Assembly (NCBI RefSeq): GCF_000067045.1
Contig: NC_010125.1
Location: 1,464,001 to 1,528,000, forward strand
DNA: 64,000 nucleotides
Direction of reading: 5' to 3'
From: Gluconacetobacter diazotrophicus PA1 5
GTDB lineage: Bacteria; Pseudomonadota; Alphaproteobacteria; Acetobacterales; Acetobacteraceae
Positions 35,922-48,054 of this stretch are shown in pieces. Positions within the stretch are counted from its first letter, which is position 1, and every line of letters starts with the position of its first letter. A model generated the notes under the pieces. That model was given only the letters and a program-made list of their open reading frames with translations, was not told where the DNA came from and searched no databases. The translations under genes and the position numbers were made by a program.

Positions 35922-36945
35922 GATACCACCTGCCGGGCCCGGCGGCCCTCGTTCAGTCCCACGGATGCGAGGATGATGAAGCCGAGCACGACGCCGCTCC
36001 AGAACGGCTGGATATGCATCAGCACGATGGCGTCGCCGACCAGGCCCACGACCAGCGTGCCCAGGAACGTGCCGAACATGCCGCCGCGCCCGCCCGACAG
36101 TTCGGTGCCGCCCAGCACCACCGCCGCGATCACGCCCAGTTCGAAGCCGCTGCCGGTCGTGGTCTGGACGATGGGGGACTGGCCCAGCCGCATCAGCGCG
36201 CCCAGCCCCACGCAGGCGCCCAGCAGCACGTAGGTCATCCAGCGCAGCCGTCGCACCGGAATGCCGACCAGGCGGGCCGCTTCCTCGTTATTGCCGATCG
36301 CGAACAGGCGGCGGCCGGTGCGGTGGACCCGCAGGAAGACCGCCAGCACCGCCATGACGGCCAGCGCGATGACGGCGGCGCCCGGCAGGGGGCCCAGATG
36401 GTCGGCCACGAAAAACCGCGTCAGCCCCGGCGGCAGGGCGGTGATCCAGTCGCTGCCCATCATCAGGAACACGCCCATGCGAAAGATGCTGAGCGTGCCC
36501 AGCGTACAGACGATCGGCGGCACGCGGCCGCACAGGATGACCAGGCCGTTGATCCAGCCCAGCGCGGCCCCGGCCAGCAGGAACACCGGCACCACCACCG
36601 CGACCGGCCACCCCGCGACGAACAGCAATCCCCCGATGGCCGAGACCAGCCCCAGCATCGAACCGATCGAGGCGTCGATCCCGCCGGTCAGGATGACCAG
36701 CGTCATGCCCGCCGCCGGCACGGCGGTGATGGCGCTGGTGACCATCAGCCCGTCCAGGTTGACGCGGGTCCAGAACCCGCCATGCGCACCCAGGCTGACC
36801 ACCGCCACCACCAGCGCGATCACGGCCAGCAGCGCGGTTTCGCGCCGCGCCAGCAGCGCGCGCCACGCGACGGGCGCGCGTTGCGGGCCGCCCAGGGTTG
36901 AGGTGGGGGCCGGCGCGGCACGCCCCATGTTCAGGGTGGAACTCT

Positions 36946-36949
<4 letters not shown>
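35918..36949 (-). CDS. Sugar ABC transporter permease (second)
   Basis: The protein is 343 residues with a cytoplasmic N-terminal stretch of about 35 and then multiple membrane segments. GGIDASIGSMLGLVSAIGG and GNNEEAARLVGIPVRRLR are the family signatures. Two different permeases in one operon imply a heterodimer, as in RhaP/RhaQ or LsrC/LsrD importers. It overlaps the ATPase stop as ATGA. Confidence 0.93.
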
Positions 36950-38496
<1,547 letters not shown>

Positions 38497-38504
38497 GACG
38501 CACC

Positions 38505-39488
38505 TCAGAAATCCAGGGAAATGTTCTCTTTGGTGAAGACCATCGGCTGGCCCAGCAGCAGCGTCTTCGTCTTCGGGTCGTACGTGATGGTGCCCAGGCC
38601 GGGCACGGGGTTCTGCACCTGCAGCGGCTTGTGCTGCAGAAGCTGCGTCAGGCCCCAGACCGTCAGGTATCCCAGGTCGACCGGGTTCCACAGCACCGCG
38701 CTCTTGACGGTGCCGTTCAGCACGTAGGGGCGGATGGTGTTCGGGTCGTCGATGCCGGTAATGGCGATCTTTCCGGCCAGACCGGCCTGCAGCACCGCCT
38801 GGGCCGCGCCCGGCGTCGCGGTGGTGTTGACGCCGATGATCCCCTTCAGGCCGGGATAGGCCGACAGGATCTGCGACGTGATCTCGGTCGCCTTGCTGAT
38901 ATCCTCGCCGGCATACTGGACGCTGACCAGCTGGAACTTGGGAAATTTGGCGGCCAGATAGGATTTCATCAGGGAAATCCACATGTTCAGGTTCGTCGCG
39001 GTCGGCCCGCCGGAGACGAAGGCGATCTGCCCCCCGTCGGGGATCTGCGTGGCAAGCTGGTCGACCAGCGTGTGGGCCAGGGCCTCGTCCGTGGCCTGCA
39101 TGACCCGCAGGTCCACCGCGTCGCCATCCACCTGGCTGTCGGTCGAGGCGAAGATGACGCCGCGTTCGCGCGCATGCACGGCCTGGGCTTCGAGGGCGGT
39201 GGGGCTGTTGGCGGCGACGGCGACGGCATCCAGCTTGCGGTTGATCAGGCTCTGGACGATCTGCGCCTGCGCCGCGACCGAGGATGTCGTCGGTCCCTGG
39301 TAGACGATCCTGGCGTCGAACGCCCGGCCCCCCTTCAGGAAGCCCTGCTGCATGGCGCTGAAATAGGGAATGCCGATAACCTTGGGCACGAAGCCGATCT
39401 GGAATGTTTCCGCGCGGCCTTGTGCCGGGGCCATGCAGGACAGGCCTGCCGCCACCAGCGCCGCGATCACCGCCGAATGCTTCTTCAC
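38505..39488 (-). CDS. Sugar ABC transporter substrate-binding protein (RhaS/LsrB-like)
   Basis: The protein is 327 residues. The start is GTG at 39488 with GAGGAG upstream. The signal peptide is about 1-26, ending GRAE. The mature part starts FQIGFVPKVIGIPYFSAMQQG, and GIIGVNTTATPGAAQAV and ITGIDDPNTIRPYV are in the ligand-binding cleft. This group binds rhamnose, autoinducer-2-like or related pentose ligands. It is the first gene of the SBP-ATPase-permease-permease operon and lies below a perfect inverted repeat. Confidence 0.92.
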   Translation of the reverse strand: MKKHSAVIAALVAAGLSCMAPAQGRAETFQIGFVPKVIGIPYFSAMQQGFLKGGRAFDARIVYQGPTTSSVAAQAQIVQSLINRKLDAVAVAANSPTALEAQAVHARERGVIFASTDSQVDGDAVDLRVMQATDEALAHTLVDQLATQIPDGGQIAFVSGGPTATNLNMWISLMKSYLAAKFPKFQLVSVQYAGEDISKATEITSQILSAYPGLKGIIGVNTTATPGAAQAVLQAGLAGKIAITGIDDPNTIRPYVLNGTVKSAVLWNPVDLGYLTVWGLTQLLQHKPLQVQNPVPGLGTITYDPKTKTLLLGQPMVFTKENISLDF

Positions 39489-39611
39489 GATGTTGTCTCC
39501 TCGTGGCCCATGTCTGCGCATGGTTCCCACAGCGTTGAGACGGCGCCCGCCGGCCGGAAGGGCGCCGATGACGGACGCTAACGAGGATTTATGATCATAG
39601 TCAATCATCAT

Positions 39612-39649
39612 CGATCACATTATGGAGCAAATGCGCCATAATGTGATCG
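39612..39649. promoter_or_regulatory. Perfect 14-bp inverted repeat upstream of the sugar ABC operon
   Basis: CGATCACATTATGG (39612-39625) and CCATAATGTGATCG (39636-39649) are exact reverse complements separated by 10 bases, about 125 bases before the binding-protein start. No T run follows on either side, so an operator is more likely than a terminator. Each arm contains TGTGATCGA, also seen with one change at 31677-31686. Confidence 0.6.
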
Positions 39650-39862
39650 AATCAGATCAGAAAGGTGCCTTCACTAAAAAGGTGAAGATATCGTGCCAGA
39701 CGTCGCCCCGATGTCATTGCGCTCCGGCACTATATTTGCAATTTTCACGGCGTTCCCATTCCGTGGAACACCCTGTAAGAACTGCATCGATCAATACATC
39801 ACGGCCTTAACCCATTCACCGACACTCCGACGGTGAGCCGGCGCGGAAAGAACCGACGCTTC

Positions 39863-40348
39863 ATGACCAACTATATTCTCGCCTTTACGATCGCTTCGAT
39901 GTTCTACCTGATCTGGATCTTTACCTTTACGATCCGCCCCTCGGCGACGATCTGCGCGCATCGGGAGGTCGTCTCGGCCACCCTTATTCCCGCTTTCGTC
40001 TTCATCATCGCCGGGATCATCGTTCTGCGCAGTGAGTGGTATTTTGTCCTGGTCGCGTATGTCTTCGTCCTGTTCGGCCTGTATATGTGGCATTACAGGA
40101 CACGCTATCGTGCGATGAACAAACATTTGGAGACATATCAGGAAGAAAAATCCAGGGTCATCATGTCCGTGTTCAAGCACAAGGGCGACCCGGCGACCAT
40201 GTGGGCCAAGCTTGGACCCGATCCGTCAAAGGACCCGGGCTGGAAGAAATCGTATATCGAGACGTTGGGCATGATGAATGCCATCAGCGCGTCCGTCGCC
40301 TTCGTCGCGATCGCATCGATCCTGCTGACCTATATCACCATGTCGTGA
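39863..40348 (+). CDS. Membrane protein of unknown function
   Basis: The protein is 161 residues. Hydrophobic segments occur at about 3-23, 36-55, 58-77 and 139-159; the middle part is soluble and basic (RTRYRAMNKHLETYQEEKSR). The start is ATG at 39863 with GGAAAGAA upstream; a GTG ten codons earlier is possible. I do not recognise the family. It is convergent with sdaA. Confidence 0.7.
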   Translation: MTNYILAFTIASMFYLIWIFTFTIRPSATICAHREVVSATLIPAFVFIIAGIIVLRSEWYFVLVAYVFVLFGLYMWHYRTRYRAMNKHLETYQEEKSRVIMSVFKHKGDPATMWAKLGPDPSKDPGWKKSYIETLGMMNAISASVAFVAIASILLTYITMS

Positions 40349-40384
40349 AGGGGTCGTGAAGCGGGCCGCGACCTATCCGCGCGG

Positions 40385-41743
40385 TCAGCATTCCGGGAAA
40401 TTGACCGCCAGGCCGCCCAGCGCGGTTTCCTTGTAGCGATGGTTCATGTCCCGCCCCGTTTCCGCCATGGTGCGGATCACCTGGTCCAGCGAGACCTGGT
40501 GCGCCCCGTCGCCATGCATGGCCAGCGAGGCGGCATTGACCGCCTTCACCGCGCCGAAGGCGTTGCGCTCGATGCACGGGATCTGAACCAGGCCGGCGAC
40601 CGGGTCGCACGTCATGCCCAGATGGTGTTCCATGCCGATCTCGGCGGCGTTCTCGATCTGCAGCGGGGTCGCGCCCAGTGCCGCCGCCAGGCCCGCCGCC
40701 GCCATCGAGGACGCCACCCCGACCTCGCCCTGGCACCCGACCTCGGCCCCCGAGATCGAGGCGTTGAGCTTGAACAGGCCGCCGACCGCCGCCGCCGTCA
40801 GCAGGAAATCGTGCATCCCGGCGCGTGAGGCCCCGGGGCAGAAATCGCGGTAATAGCGCAGCACGGCGGGGATGACCCCGGCCGCGCCGTTGGTGGGCGC
40901 GGTCACGACGCGGCCGCCGGCAGCGTTTTCCTCGTTCACCGCGATGGCGAACAGGCTGATCCAGTCCATCGCCTCGTGCGGTGGCCGCTGGTTGAGGCGC
41001 GTGCGCTCCAGCAGCCGTTCGTGCAGCGCCGCCGCGCGGCGCGGGACCTTGATCCGCCCGGGCAGCGTGCCGCGCTGGACCAGACCGCGTTCGACGCAGG
41101 TCATCATGGTGTCGATGATCCGGTCCAGGTACGCCGTGATTTCGGCGGGCGGGCGCAGCGCGGTCTCGTTGGCCAGGACGACGCCCGCGATGCCCAGGCC
41201 GCTCTGGCGCGTGCGGTCCAGCAGTTCCACGCCGCTGGCGAAGTCCAGCGGCATGGCCGGCTGGGCATAGCCCGCATGCTTCGTGGCGTCTTCCGGCACG
41301 ATGAAGCCGCCGCCGACCGAACAGAATCGCCCGGTTTCCAGCGGCGTGCCGTCGGCGGCCAGGGCCTGGAACTGCAGCGTGTTGGGGTGGACGGGCGGGA
41401 TCGTGTCGCGGTCCAGCACGATGTCGCGGGCGGGATCGAAGGCGACGGCGCGCCCATGCAGCAGGACCGTGCGCGCGGCGCCGATCCGGCGGACGATGTC
41501 TCCGGCGGCGTCGGGGTCAATGCCCTCGGGCGTCTCGCCCGCCAGGCCCAGGATGACGGCCTTGTCGGTGGCGTGACCGCTGGCGGTCCAGGCCAGCGAG
41601 CCATAGAGCGTGACGCGCAGCCGCGCGACGGGCATCGCGGGGGGCAGGTGCGTGGCGAAGCGCCGGGCCGCGCGCATCGGCCCGACCGTGTGGGACGAGG
41701 ACGGGCCGATGCCGATCCTGAAAAGGTCGAAAAGGCTGATCAT
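40385..41743 (-). CDS. sdaA: L-serine ammonia-lyase (iron-sulfur)
   Basis: The protein is 452 residues and converts L-serine to pyruvate and ammonia. The single-chain bacterial form is visible: an N-terminal domain with [21 protein letters not shown], and a catalytic domain with the cluster cysteines in [27 protein letters not shown]. It ends with the conserved C-terminal Cys (NFPEC), which enters the active site in this family. The start is ATG at 41743, only 10 bases after the chemoreceptor stop. Confidence 0.95.
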   Translation of the reverse strand: MISLFDLFRIGIGPSSSHTVGPMRAARRFATHLPPAMPVARLRVTLYGSLAWTASGHATDKAVILGLAGETPEGIDPDAAGDIVRRIGAARTVLLHGRAVAFDPARDIVLDRDTIPPVHPNTLQFQALAADGTPLETGRFCSVGGGFIVPEDATKHAGYAQPAMPLDFASGVELLDRTRQSGLGIAGVVLANETALRPPAEITAYLDRIIDTMMTCVERGLVQRGTLPGRIKVPRRAAALHERLLERTRLNQRPPHEAMDWISLFAIAVNEENAAGGRVVTAPTNGAAGVIPAVLRYYRDFCPGASRAGMHDFLLTAAAVGGLFKLNASISGAEVGCQGEVGVASSMAAAGLAAALGATPLQIENAAEIGMEHHLGMTCDPVAGLVQIPCIERNAFGAVKAVNAASLAMHGDGAHQVSLDQVIRTMAETGRDMNHRYKETALGGLAVNFPEC

Positions 41744-41753
41744 CCGTGAGAGT

Positions 41754-43487
41754 TTACGCGGACAGCCGCCGATAGGCGACCTGTGTGGGCGCCTGCGGCC
41801 GGGCGGATTGCGGCAGGGCCCGCGGGCGCGGTTCTCCACCCCGGGTCTGGAACCGGCCGATCAGCCGCGTCAGTTCCCGGGATTCCTGGTTCAGGCTGGC
41901 CGTGGCGGCGGTCGTTTCCTCGACCATGGCGGCGTTCTGCTGGGTCATCTGGTCCAGTTGGGTGACCGCGACATTGACCTGGGCCAGCCCCATGGCCTGC
42001 TGCTGGGACGACGCCGCGATGTCCGATACCAGCGTGTCGATCTGGGCCACCCTGGCCACGATCGCGGCCAGGGCGTCCCCGGTTTCGCCCACCAGTTTCA
42101 CGCCGCGCTCGACATGGGCGCCGGACCTGTCGATCAGGGCCCTGATCTCGCGCGCCGCCTGCGCCGATTGCTGGGCCAGGGCGCGGACCTCGGACGCCAC
42201 CACGGCGAAACCGCGGCCGGCGTCCCCGGCACGTGCGGCCTCGACCCCGGCATTGAGCGCCAGCAGGTTGGTCTGGAAGGCGATCTGGTCGATCACGCTG
42301 ACGATCTGCGTGATCTCGCGCGACGAATCCCGGATTTCGCCCATGGCGGAAACCGTTTCCCGCACGACCTTGCCGGACTTCCCGGCATCGCCGCGCGCCG
42401 CCGAGGCGGCCGTTGACGCCTCTTGCGCGCCCTGGGCGCTACGGGTCACCGTGGCCGTGATCTCGTTCAGGGCGGCGGCGGTTTCTTCCAGGCTGGCGGC
42501 CTGCGTTTCAGTCCGGCGCGACAGGTCGCCCGAGGCCGAGGCGATTTCGTGCGCGCCGTTGCCCACGCCGCCGGCCGAGGCGGCAATGGCCACCATCGTC
42601 TCTTCCAGCATGTCCAGGGCCGCGTTGAAATCGTCCCGCACCTTCTCGTAAGCGGAATCGATCGGGCCTTCGAGCCGGTAGGCGAGGTTGTTGCAGGCCA
42701 GTTCCTCCAGCGCGCCGACGATCCCGTCCACGGCGTTCACGCGGCTGGTGACGTCGGTCGCGAACTTCACGACCTTGATGACCCGTCCCTTCCGGTCGAA
42801 AATCGGATTGTACGAGGCCTGGATCCAGACCACCTTGCCATGCTTGCCGATCCGCCTGAATTCGGCGGCGACGAATTCGCCGTTCCGCAGCTTTTTCCAG
42901 AATGCGTCATAGGCACCGGAACGTGCGAATTCCGGCTCGACCAACATGCGGTGATGACGGCCCTGGATTTCGTCCAGCCGGTAGTCCAGGGCGTTGAGGA
43001 AATTGTCGTTGGCGGTCAGGACGTGCCCGTCCGGCGTGAATTCGATCACGGCCTGGGAGCGGGAAATCGCTTCGATCTTGCCCGCGAAATCGGCATTCCG
43101 AAGCGTTTCGTCGGTGATGACCGTCGCCACCTTCACGATCCTGGTCACCGCGCCGCGCCAGTTGCGCACCGGGTTGTAGGACGCCTGAACCCAGATCTCC
43201 TCGCCGCCCTTGCCGATACGCATATAGTCCCGTGCCTCGAACTCGCCACGGGCCAGCCTGGCCCAGAATGCCGTGTATTCGGGGCTTCGGGCCTCGTCGG
43301 GATCGACGAACATGCTGTGGGACCGGCCCTGGATCTCGTCCAGCCGGTAGCCCATTGCCGTGCAGAAATTCGCGTTGGCCGTCAGGATCTTTCCCGTGGG
43401 GTCGAACTCGATGATCGCGAGGGAACGGTCGAGCGCCGCCAGCGTCGCCCGTGCGTCCGTCCGGTCGCGGTGCCGAAATCCGAACAT
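41754..43487 (-). CDS. Soluble methyl-accepting chemotaxis protein with two PAS domains
   Basis: The protein is 577 residues with no membrane segment, so it is cytoplasmic. PAS 1 (about 12-110) and PAS 2 (about 133-235) are similar to each other (GYRLDEIQGRSH and DYRLDEIQGRHH), pointing to internal duplication. The C-terminal part is the MCP coiled coil with the hairpin IAFQTNLLALNAGVEAARAG, which contacts CheA/CheW. Such PAS pairs often sense redox or oxygen through haem or flavin. The start is ATG at 43487 with AGGAAAG upstream. It is 10 bases ahead of sdaA. Confidence 0.93.
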   Translation of the reverse strand: MFGFRHRDRTDARATLAALDRSLAIIEFDPTGKILTANANFCTAMGYRLDEIQGRSHSMFVDPDEARSPEYTAFWARLARGEFEARDYMRIGKGGEEIWVQASYNPVRNWRGAVTRIVKVATVITDETLRNADFAGKIEAISRSQAVIEFTPDGHVLTANDNFLNALDYRLDEIQGRHHRMLVEPEFARSGAYDAFWKKLRNGEFVAAEFRRIGKHGKVVWIQASYNPIFDRKGRVIKVVKFATDVTSRVNAVDGIVGALEELACNNLAYRLEGPIDSAYEKVRDDFNAALDMLEETMVAIAASAGGVGNGAHEIASASGDLSRRTETQAASLEETAAALNEITATVTRSAQGAQEASTAASAARGDAGKSGKVVRETVSAMGEIRDSSREITQIVSVIDQIAFQTNLLALNAGVEAARAGDAGRGFAVVASEVRALAQQSAQAAREIRALIDRSGAHVERGVKLVGETGDALAAIVARVAQIDTLVSDIAASSQQQAMGLAQVNVAVTQLDQMTQQNAAMVEETTAATASLNQESRELTRLIGRFQTRGGEPRPRALPQSARPQAPTQVAYRRLSA

Positions 43488-43753
43488 TTTCTTCACTTTC
43501 CTGGACAAAATTTTTTGTCGATTGAGGTATATGAATTTTTTATTAATAATGTTTTTAATTTATGTCAATGCAGCAAGGCTGAAACCCTATTTCCCGCGAC
43601 TCGATTCCGGACGATTGTGGCAATGTGCCACTCTTGGAAATCTTCGGTTACAGTACGTATCTTTATAAGGAAGGCGTGTGCGCCCGCGCCCCCAGGCGGC
43701 GTACATTCGTTTGTTGTCGGTAACGCAATGTCCAGATCGGCCAGGTGCCCAGG

Positions 43754-45698
43754 ATGCCCCATACAGACCCACGCTCGGCCGTGGCGCCGCCTTTCCCTCC
43801 GGCGGTGGAAGAAGGCGGGCAGATCGACGCCATCGTCCGCCAATGCGAAGACATCCTGGATCAGGAGCCCGATCACCCCGGCGCGTCCTGTCTTCTGGGA
43901 ACGATCCACGCCCGGCAGGGAAAATTCGAAAGCGCCATACCGCTGTTGCGGCGCGCCCTGGCGCGGATGCCGGCGAATGCCGAAGGATACAACGTTCTCG
44001 GCATGGCGTTGCGCGATGCCGGACAGGCCGAAGACGCGATCGCCTGCTTTCGCAGGGCGGTCGCCATCCGGCCGGACCATCAGGGCGCGCGCACCAACCT
44101 GGGCAATGCCCTGGTGGCCGGCGGCGACCGCGCGGGCGCCATCGCGCAGTTTCGCGCGCTCCTGACGCTCGACACCCAACTGGCCGCCATCGCGGACTAT
44201 CGCACGGCCCTGGCGGCCGATCCGGCGGACGTCGAAACCCTCATCAGGCTGGGCGGGGCACTTCGGACCATCGGACGGTGCGAGGAGGCGGCCGCGCACT
44301 TCCAGGCGGCATCGACCCATGCCCCCGACCGCGTCGCGGCCCGGCTGCACCGCGCCGGCGCCATGGCCGGAGTCGGCCGCATCGATAACGCGATGCCTGC
44401 ATACCAGTCGGTCGTGACCGGGACCCGACCAATTATACCGTCCTGCTCGTGATGGGGGAGTGCTCCAGAAAAACGAACGCTATCCCGAAGCGATCCGGTA
44501 TCTGGAGCAGGCCCGCGCATTGCAGCCCGATGCGGCGTCGGTCCATGCCGGCCTGGGCGTGTCGTTGCAGGTCATCGGACAGATCGCCGCCGCCGCCGCG
44601 TGTTTTCGCCGCGCGATCGCCCTGGCGCCCGACCGCCTGGCGGTTTACCTGGCCCTGACCCGGATCGAGAAACTGACCGCCGACGATCCCATCCTGACCG
44701 CCCTGCAGGAGCGTGCCGGAAACGAGGCCGCGCTGACCGACGGCGAAAGGATCGACATTCATTTCGCCCTCGGCAAGGCGCTGTCCGATATCGGCCGGCA
44801 TCGGGAATCGTTCGATCATTTCCTGAAGGGAAACGCCCTGCGGCGACGCGAGATCGTCTATGACGAGAACAGGATGGTCGCGGCGCTGCGCCGGACGCGC
44901 GAGGAATTCTCGGCCGGGGCGATCGCGGACCTGGCCCGGACGGGGCACCCTTCGGCCCGCCCCATCTTCATCGTCGGCATGCCGCGATCGGGATCGACGC
45001 TGGTCGAACAGATCCTGGCCAGCCATCCCGATGTCCACGGCGCGGGCGAAGTCACCACGCTGGCCGATACGTTCAAGGACGCCATGGAACGCTTCCCCGC
45101 ATGGCGGACGATCGCGCCGCTGGCCGCCCTGACGGAGGCCGAGCGCCTGTCGGTCGCCGAGGACTATCTGCGGCGGCTGGACGCGCTGGTCCCGGACGGG
45201 GCGGGGGCGACGGCGCGTGTTACGAACAAGACATTGGGCAATTATTTCTTTATCGGACTGATTCGCCAGCTCTGGCCCCATGCGTCGATCATCCACACAG
45301 TCCGCGACCCGATCGATACCTGCCTGTCGTGCTTTTCGATTCCGTTCGCGGCACAGGATTTTTCCTTCGACCTGGGGGAGCTTGGCCGCCGCTATCGGTG
45401 CTATCGGGACATGATGGACCACTGGCGGCAGGTCCTGCCGGCCGGGGCGATGCTGGATGTGCGCTACGAGGACGTGGTCGCCGACCTTGAAGGCAGCGCG
45501 CGCCGGATCGTCGCCTATTGCGGCCTGCCCTGGGACGATGCCTGCCTGCGGTTCCACGAGACCCGGCGGCCGGTGAAGACGTCGAGCATGGAACAGGTCA
45601 GGAAACCGATCTATCGCAGCGCCGTCGGCCGCTGGCGGCCCGACGATGCGACGTTGCGGCCCCTGCTGGATGGGCTTGGCGCCCATTTTGCCCCATAA
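43754..45698 (+). pseudogene. TPR-repeat sulfotransferase, frameshifted twice
   Basis: The first frame (to 44452) holds at least four TPR units. The second frame (from about 44460) continues TPRs and ends in a sulfotransferase domain with the PAPS loop FIVGMPRSGSTLVEQ. Between them a third frame (44422-44459) reads DPTNYTVLLVMG, which clearly belongs to the same protein. Adding one G at the GGG near 44420 and one at the GGGGG near 44454 joins all three frames into one product of about 648 residues. The gene is either inactivated or mis-sequenced at G runs. These proteins are thought to sulfate or bind nucleotide-activated sulfate on peptides or glycans. Confidence 0.85.
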
Positions 45699-45707
45699 TG
45701 ACCACCG

Positions 45708-46637
45708 ATGAACAGGAACCGTCGCCCGCCGGGCTTCAACGGCCAGCTTGCCGAAGTGGACCTGCGCCTGCTGCGCGTCTTTCGCACCGTGGCGCGCAAG
45801 GGCGGCTTCGCGGCCGCGGAACTGGCGCTGGGCAAGAGCAAATCATCCATCAGCATCGATATCGCGGCGCTGGAAAGCCGTCTCAGGACCACCCTGTGCA
45901 CACGCGGGCGGGGCGGGTTTTCCCTGACGCCGGAAGGCGAGCAGGTGCTGGATGCGACCGAGGACCTGCTGCGCGATATCGAACGGTTCCGCGACCGGGT
46001 CAATTCCGCCAGCGGCATCCTGTCGGGCCGCATGACGCTGTATGTGACCGACGCCATGTTCGTCTATGGCGAAACCGGGATCGTCCGCGCGCTGGAACTC
46101 TTCACGGCCCAGCATCCCGACGTCGTCATCGACCTGCGGTCCGCATCGTCGGATGAAATCGAATACGCCGTGCTCGACGGGCGGGCGACCGCCGGAATTA
46201 CGCTGCGCCCGCACGCTCAGTCCGCCCTCATGGCGACCCCGCTGTTCGAGGAACGGCTGCGCCTCTATTGCAGCCGCAAGCATGCGCTGTTCGCCTGCGC
46301 GGACGCGGACCTGACCCCGGACCTGCTGGCCGCCCAGCGGCTGATCGCGGTGTCCGATTCCGCCACCGGGCCCGGCTGGGCGGACCTGCGCGCGCACCTG
46401 TCCTTTTCCGCGTCGGCGGAAAATATCGACGCGCGCGCCCTGCTGATCCTGACGGGCCAGTTCATCGGCTTCCTGCCGGAACTCTTCGCGGACCCGTTCG
46501 TCGCACGCGGCCAGTTCCGGCACCTGCCGTTCGGCGGCCTGGCGCTGGCCACGCGGTTCCACTTCCTTACGAAACGCAACGCCCAGTCCAGCCTGATGGC
46601 GGAGCGGTTCCGCGCGGTGCTGCAATCGACCTGCTGA
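45708..46637 (+). CDS. LysR-family transcriptional regulator
   Basis: The protein is 309 residues. The N-terminal winged helix has VDLRLLRVFRTVARKGGFAAAELALGKSKSSISIDIAALESRL. The effector domain follows with GRMTLYVTDAMFVYGE and EIEYAVLDGRATAGI. It lies 9 bases after the sulfotransferase stop and 91 bases ahead of preT on the same strand, so preT-preA control is a reasonable inference, though most LysR targets are divergent. Confidence 0.9.
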   Translation: MNRNRRPPGFNGQLAEVDLRLLRVFRTVARKGGFAAAELALGKSKSSISIDIAALESRLRTTLCTRGRGGFSLTPEGEQVLDATEDLLRDIERFRDRVNSASGILSGRMTLYVTDAMFVYGETGIVRALELFTAQHPDVVIDLRSASSDEIEYAVLDGRATAGITLRPHAQSALMATPLFEERLRLYCSRKHALFACADADLTPDLLAAQRLIAVSDSATGPGWADLRAHLSFSASAENIDARALLILTGQFIGFLPELFADPFVARGQFRHLPFGGLALATRFHFLTKRNAQSSLMAERFRAVLQSTC

Positions 46638-46669
46638 CCGCCACGGGGCGGACCGGATCGAAGTTTTTT

Positions 46670-46692
46670 GGTTCTTTTTTTCGAAAAAGACC
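46670..46692 (+). terminator. A/T hairpin after the LysR gene
   Basis: TCTTTTT (46673-46679) pairs with AAAAAGA (46684-46690) around a TTCG tetraloop, extended by GG/CC with one bulge. It lies 33 bases after the LysR stop and looks like an attenuating terminator between LysR and preT. Confidence 0.4.
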
Positions 46693-46728
46693 CAAGACTG
46701 TCGTCCCGTATGGTGGAGAGTTCTCGTC

Positions 46729-48051
46729 ATGGCCCCGGACATCGCCGCAAACCGCCTTTCACCGGACGTGCTGGCCCGCAATTTCGCCGACGCGCACCCG
46801 CCGCTGGGCGACCGGCAGGCGGTCATCGAGGCGGAGCGGTGCTACGCGTGCTATGACGCGCCCTGTATCGAGGCCTGCCCGACCGGCATCGACATTCCCG
46901 GCTTCATCAGGAAGATCGCGACGGGCAACCTCGCCGGGTCGGCCCGCACCATCCTGGAATCGAACATTCTCGGCGGGTCCTGCGCGCGGGTCTGCCCCAC
47001 CGAAATCCTGTGCGAACAGGCATGCGTGCGCAATACGCTGGACCAGAAGCCCCTTTCCATCGGTGCCTTGCAGCGCCACGCGACCGACTGGCAGATGCGC
47101 CAGGGAAGGCAGCCCTTCGTCCGCGCGGCCGCGACAGGCCGGCGCATCGCCGTGGTGGGGGCGGGGCCGGCCGGACTGGCCTGCGCGCACCGCCTGGCCC
47201 TGCATGGAAACGACGTCACGGTGTTCGATGCCCGGCCCCGGGCGGGCGGCCTGAACGAATACGGCATCGCGGCCTACAAGCTGCCCGACGATTTCGCGCA
47301 GCGGGAAATCGACTTCCTGATCGCCATCGGCGGAATCACCATCGAGACAGGCCGCGCGCTGGGGCGCGATTTTACCCTGGCGTCGCTGGGGGCGGCGTAT
47401 GACGCCATCTTCCTCGGCATCGGGCTGGCGGGGGTGCGTGCGCTGGGAATCGCGGGCGAACAGCTCGGCGGCGTGCTGAACGCGGTGGATTTCATCGAAA
47501 CCCTGCGCGCGTCTTCCGGCAAGGACGACGTGCCGGTCGGGCGCCGGGTGGTGGTGATCGGTGGCGGGAATACCGCCGTCGATGCCGCCGTGCAGGCCAG
47601 GCGCCTGGGCGCGGAAGAGGTCACGCTGGTCTATCGTCGCGGTGTCGCGCAGATGTCGGCGACAGATGTCGAACGGGAATGGGCGCAGACGAACGGCGTT
47701 TCCATCCGCTGCCGGGCCGCGCCCGCGCGGTTTCACGGCGTGGACGGCGCCGTCACCGCGATCACGTTCGTCCAGGACACGCCGGACCACGACCGGGGCG
47801 AATTCACCCTGGCCGCCGACATGGTCCTGAAGGCCGTGGGCCAGCTTTTCCCGCCGGACCCGCTGGACGGCGCGCTGGCGGTCGAGGACGGGCGGATCCG
47901 GGTGGACGCCCACGGCCGCACCTCGCGCGCGGGGGTCTATGCCGGGGGCGACTGCACGAAGGGCGAGGATCTGACGGTCGCCGCCGTCCGTGACGGGCGG
48001 GACGCCGCCGAAACCATTCATGCCGACCTGGCCAGCGCGACGGGGATCTGA
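46729..48051 (+). CDS. preT: NAD-dependent dihydropyrimidine dehydrogenase subunit PreT
   Basis: The protein is 440 residues. An N-terminal iron-sulfur domain has CYACYDAPCIEACPTGIDIP and GGSCARVCPTEILCEQACV. Two dinucleotide domains follow, with AVVGAGPAGLACA and VVIGGGNTAVDAAVQA. This is the GltD-like FAD/NADH subunit that supplies electrons to PreA for reduction of uracil or thymine. It is 3 bases ahead of preA, so they are co-translated. GltD-like proteins in other complexes are similar, but the PreA partner settles the call. Confidence 0.93.
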   Translation: MAPDIAANRLSPDVLARNFADAHPPLGDRQAVIEAERCYACYDAPCIEACPTGIDIPGFIRKIATGNLAGSARTILESNILGGSCARVCPTEILCEQACVRNTLDQKPLSIGALQRHATDWQMRQGRQPFVRAAATGRRIAVVGAGPAGLACAHRLALHGNDVTVFDARPRAGGLNEYGIAAYKLPDDFAQREIDFLIAIGGITIETGRALGRDFTLASLGAAYDAIFLGIGLAGVRALGIAGEQLGGVLNAVDFIETLRASSGKDDVPVGRRVVVIGGGNTAVDAAVQARRLGAEEVTLVYRRGVAQMSATDVEREWAQTNGVSIRCRAAPARFHGVDGAVTAITFVQDTPDHDRGEFTLAADMVLKAVGQLFPPDPLDGALAVEDGRIRVDAHGRTSRAGVYAGGDCTKGEDLTVAAVRDGRDAAETIHADLASATGI

Positions 48052-48054
48052 GAC

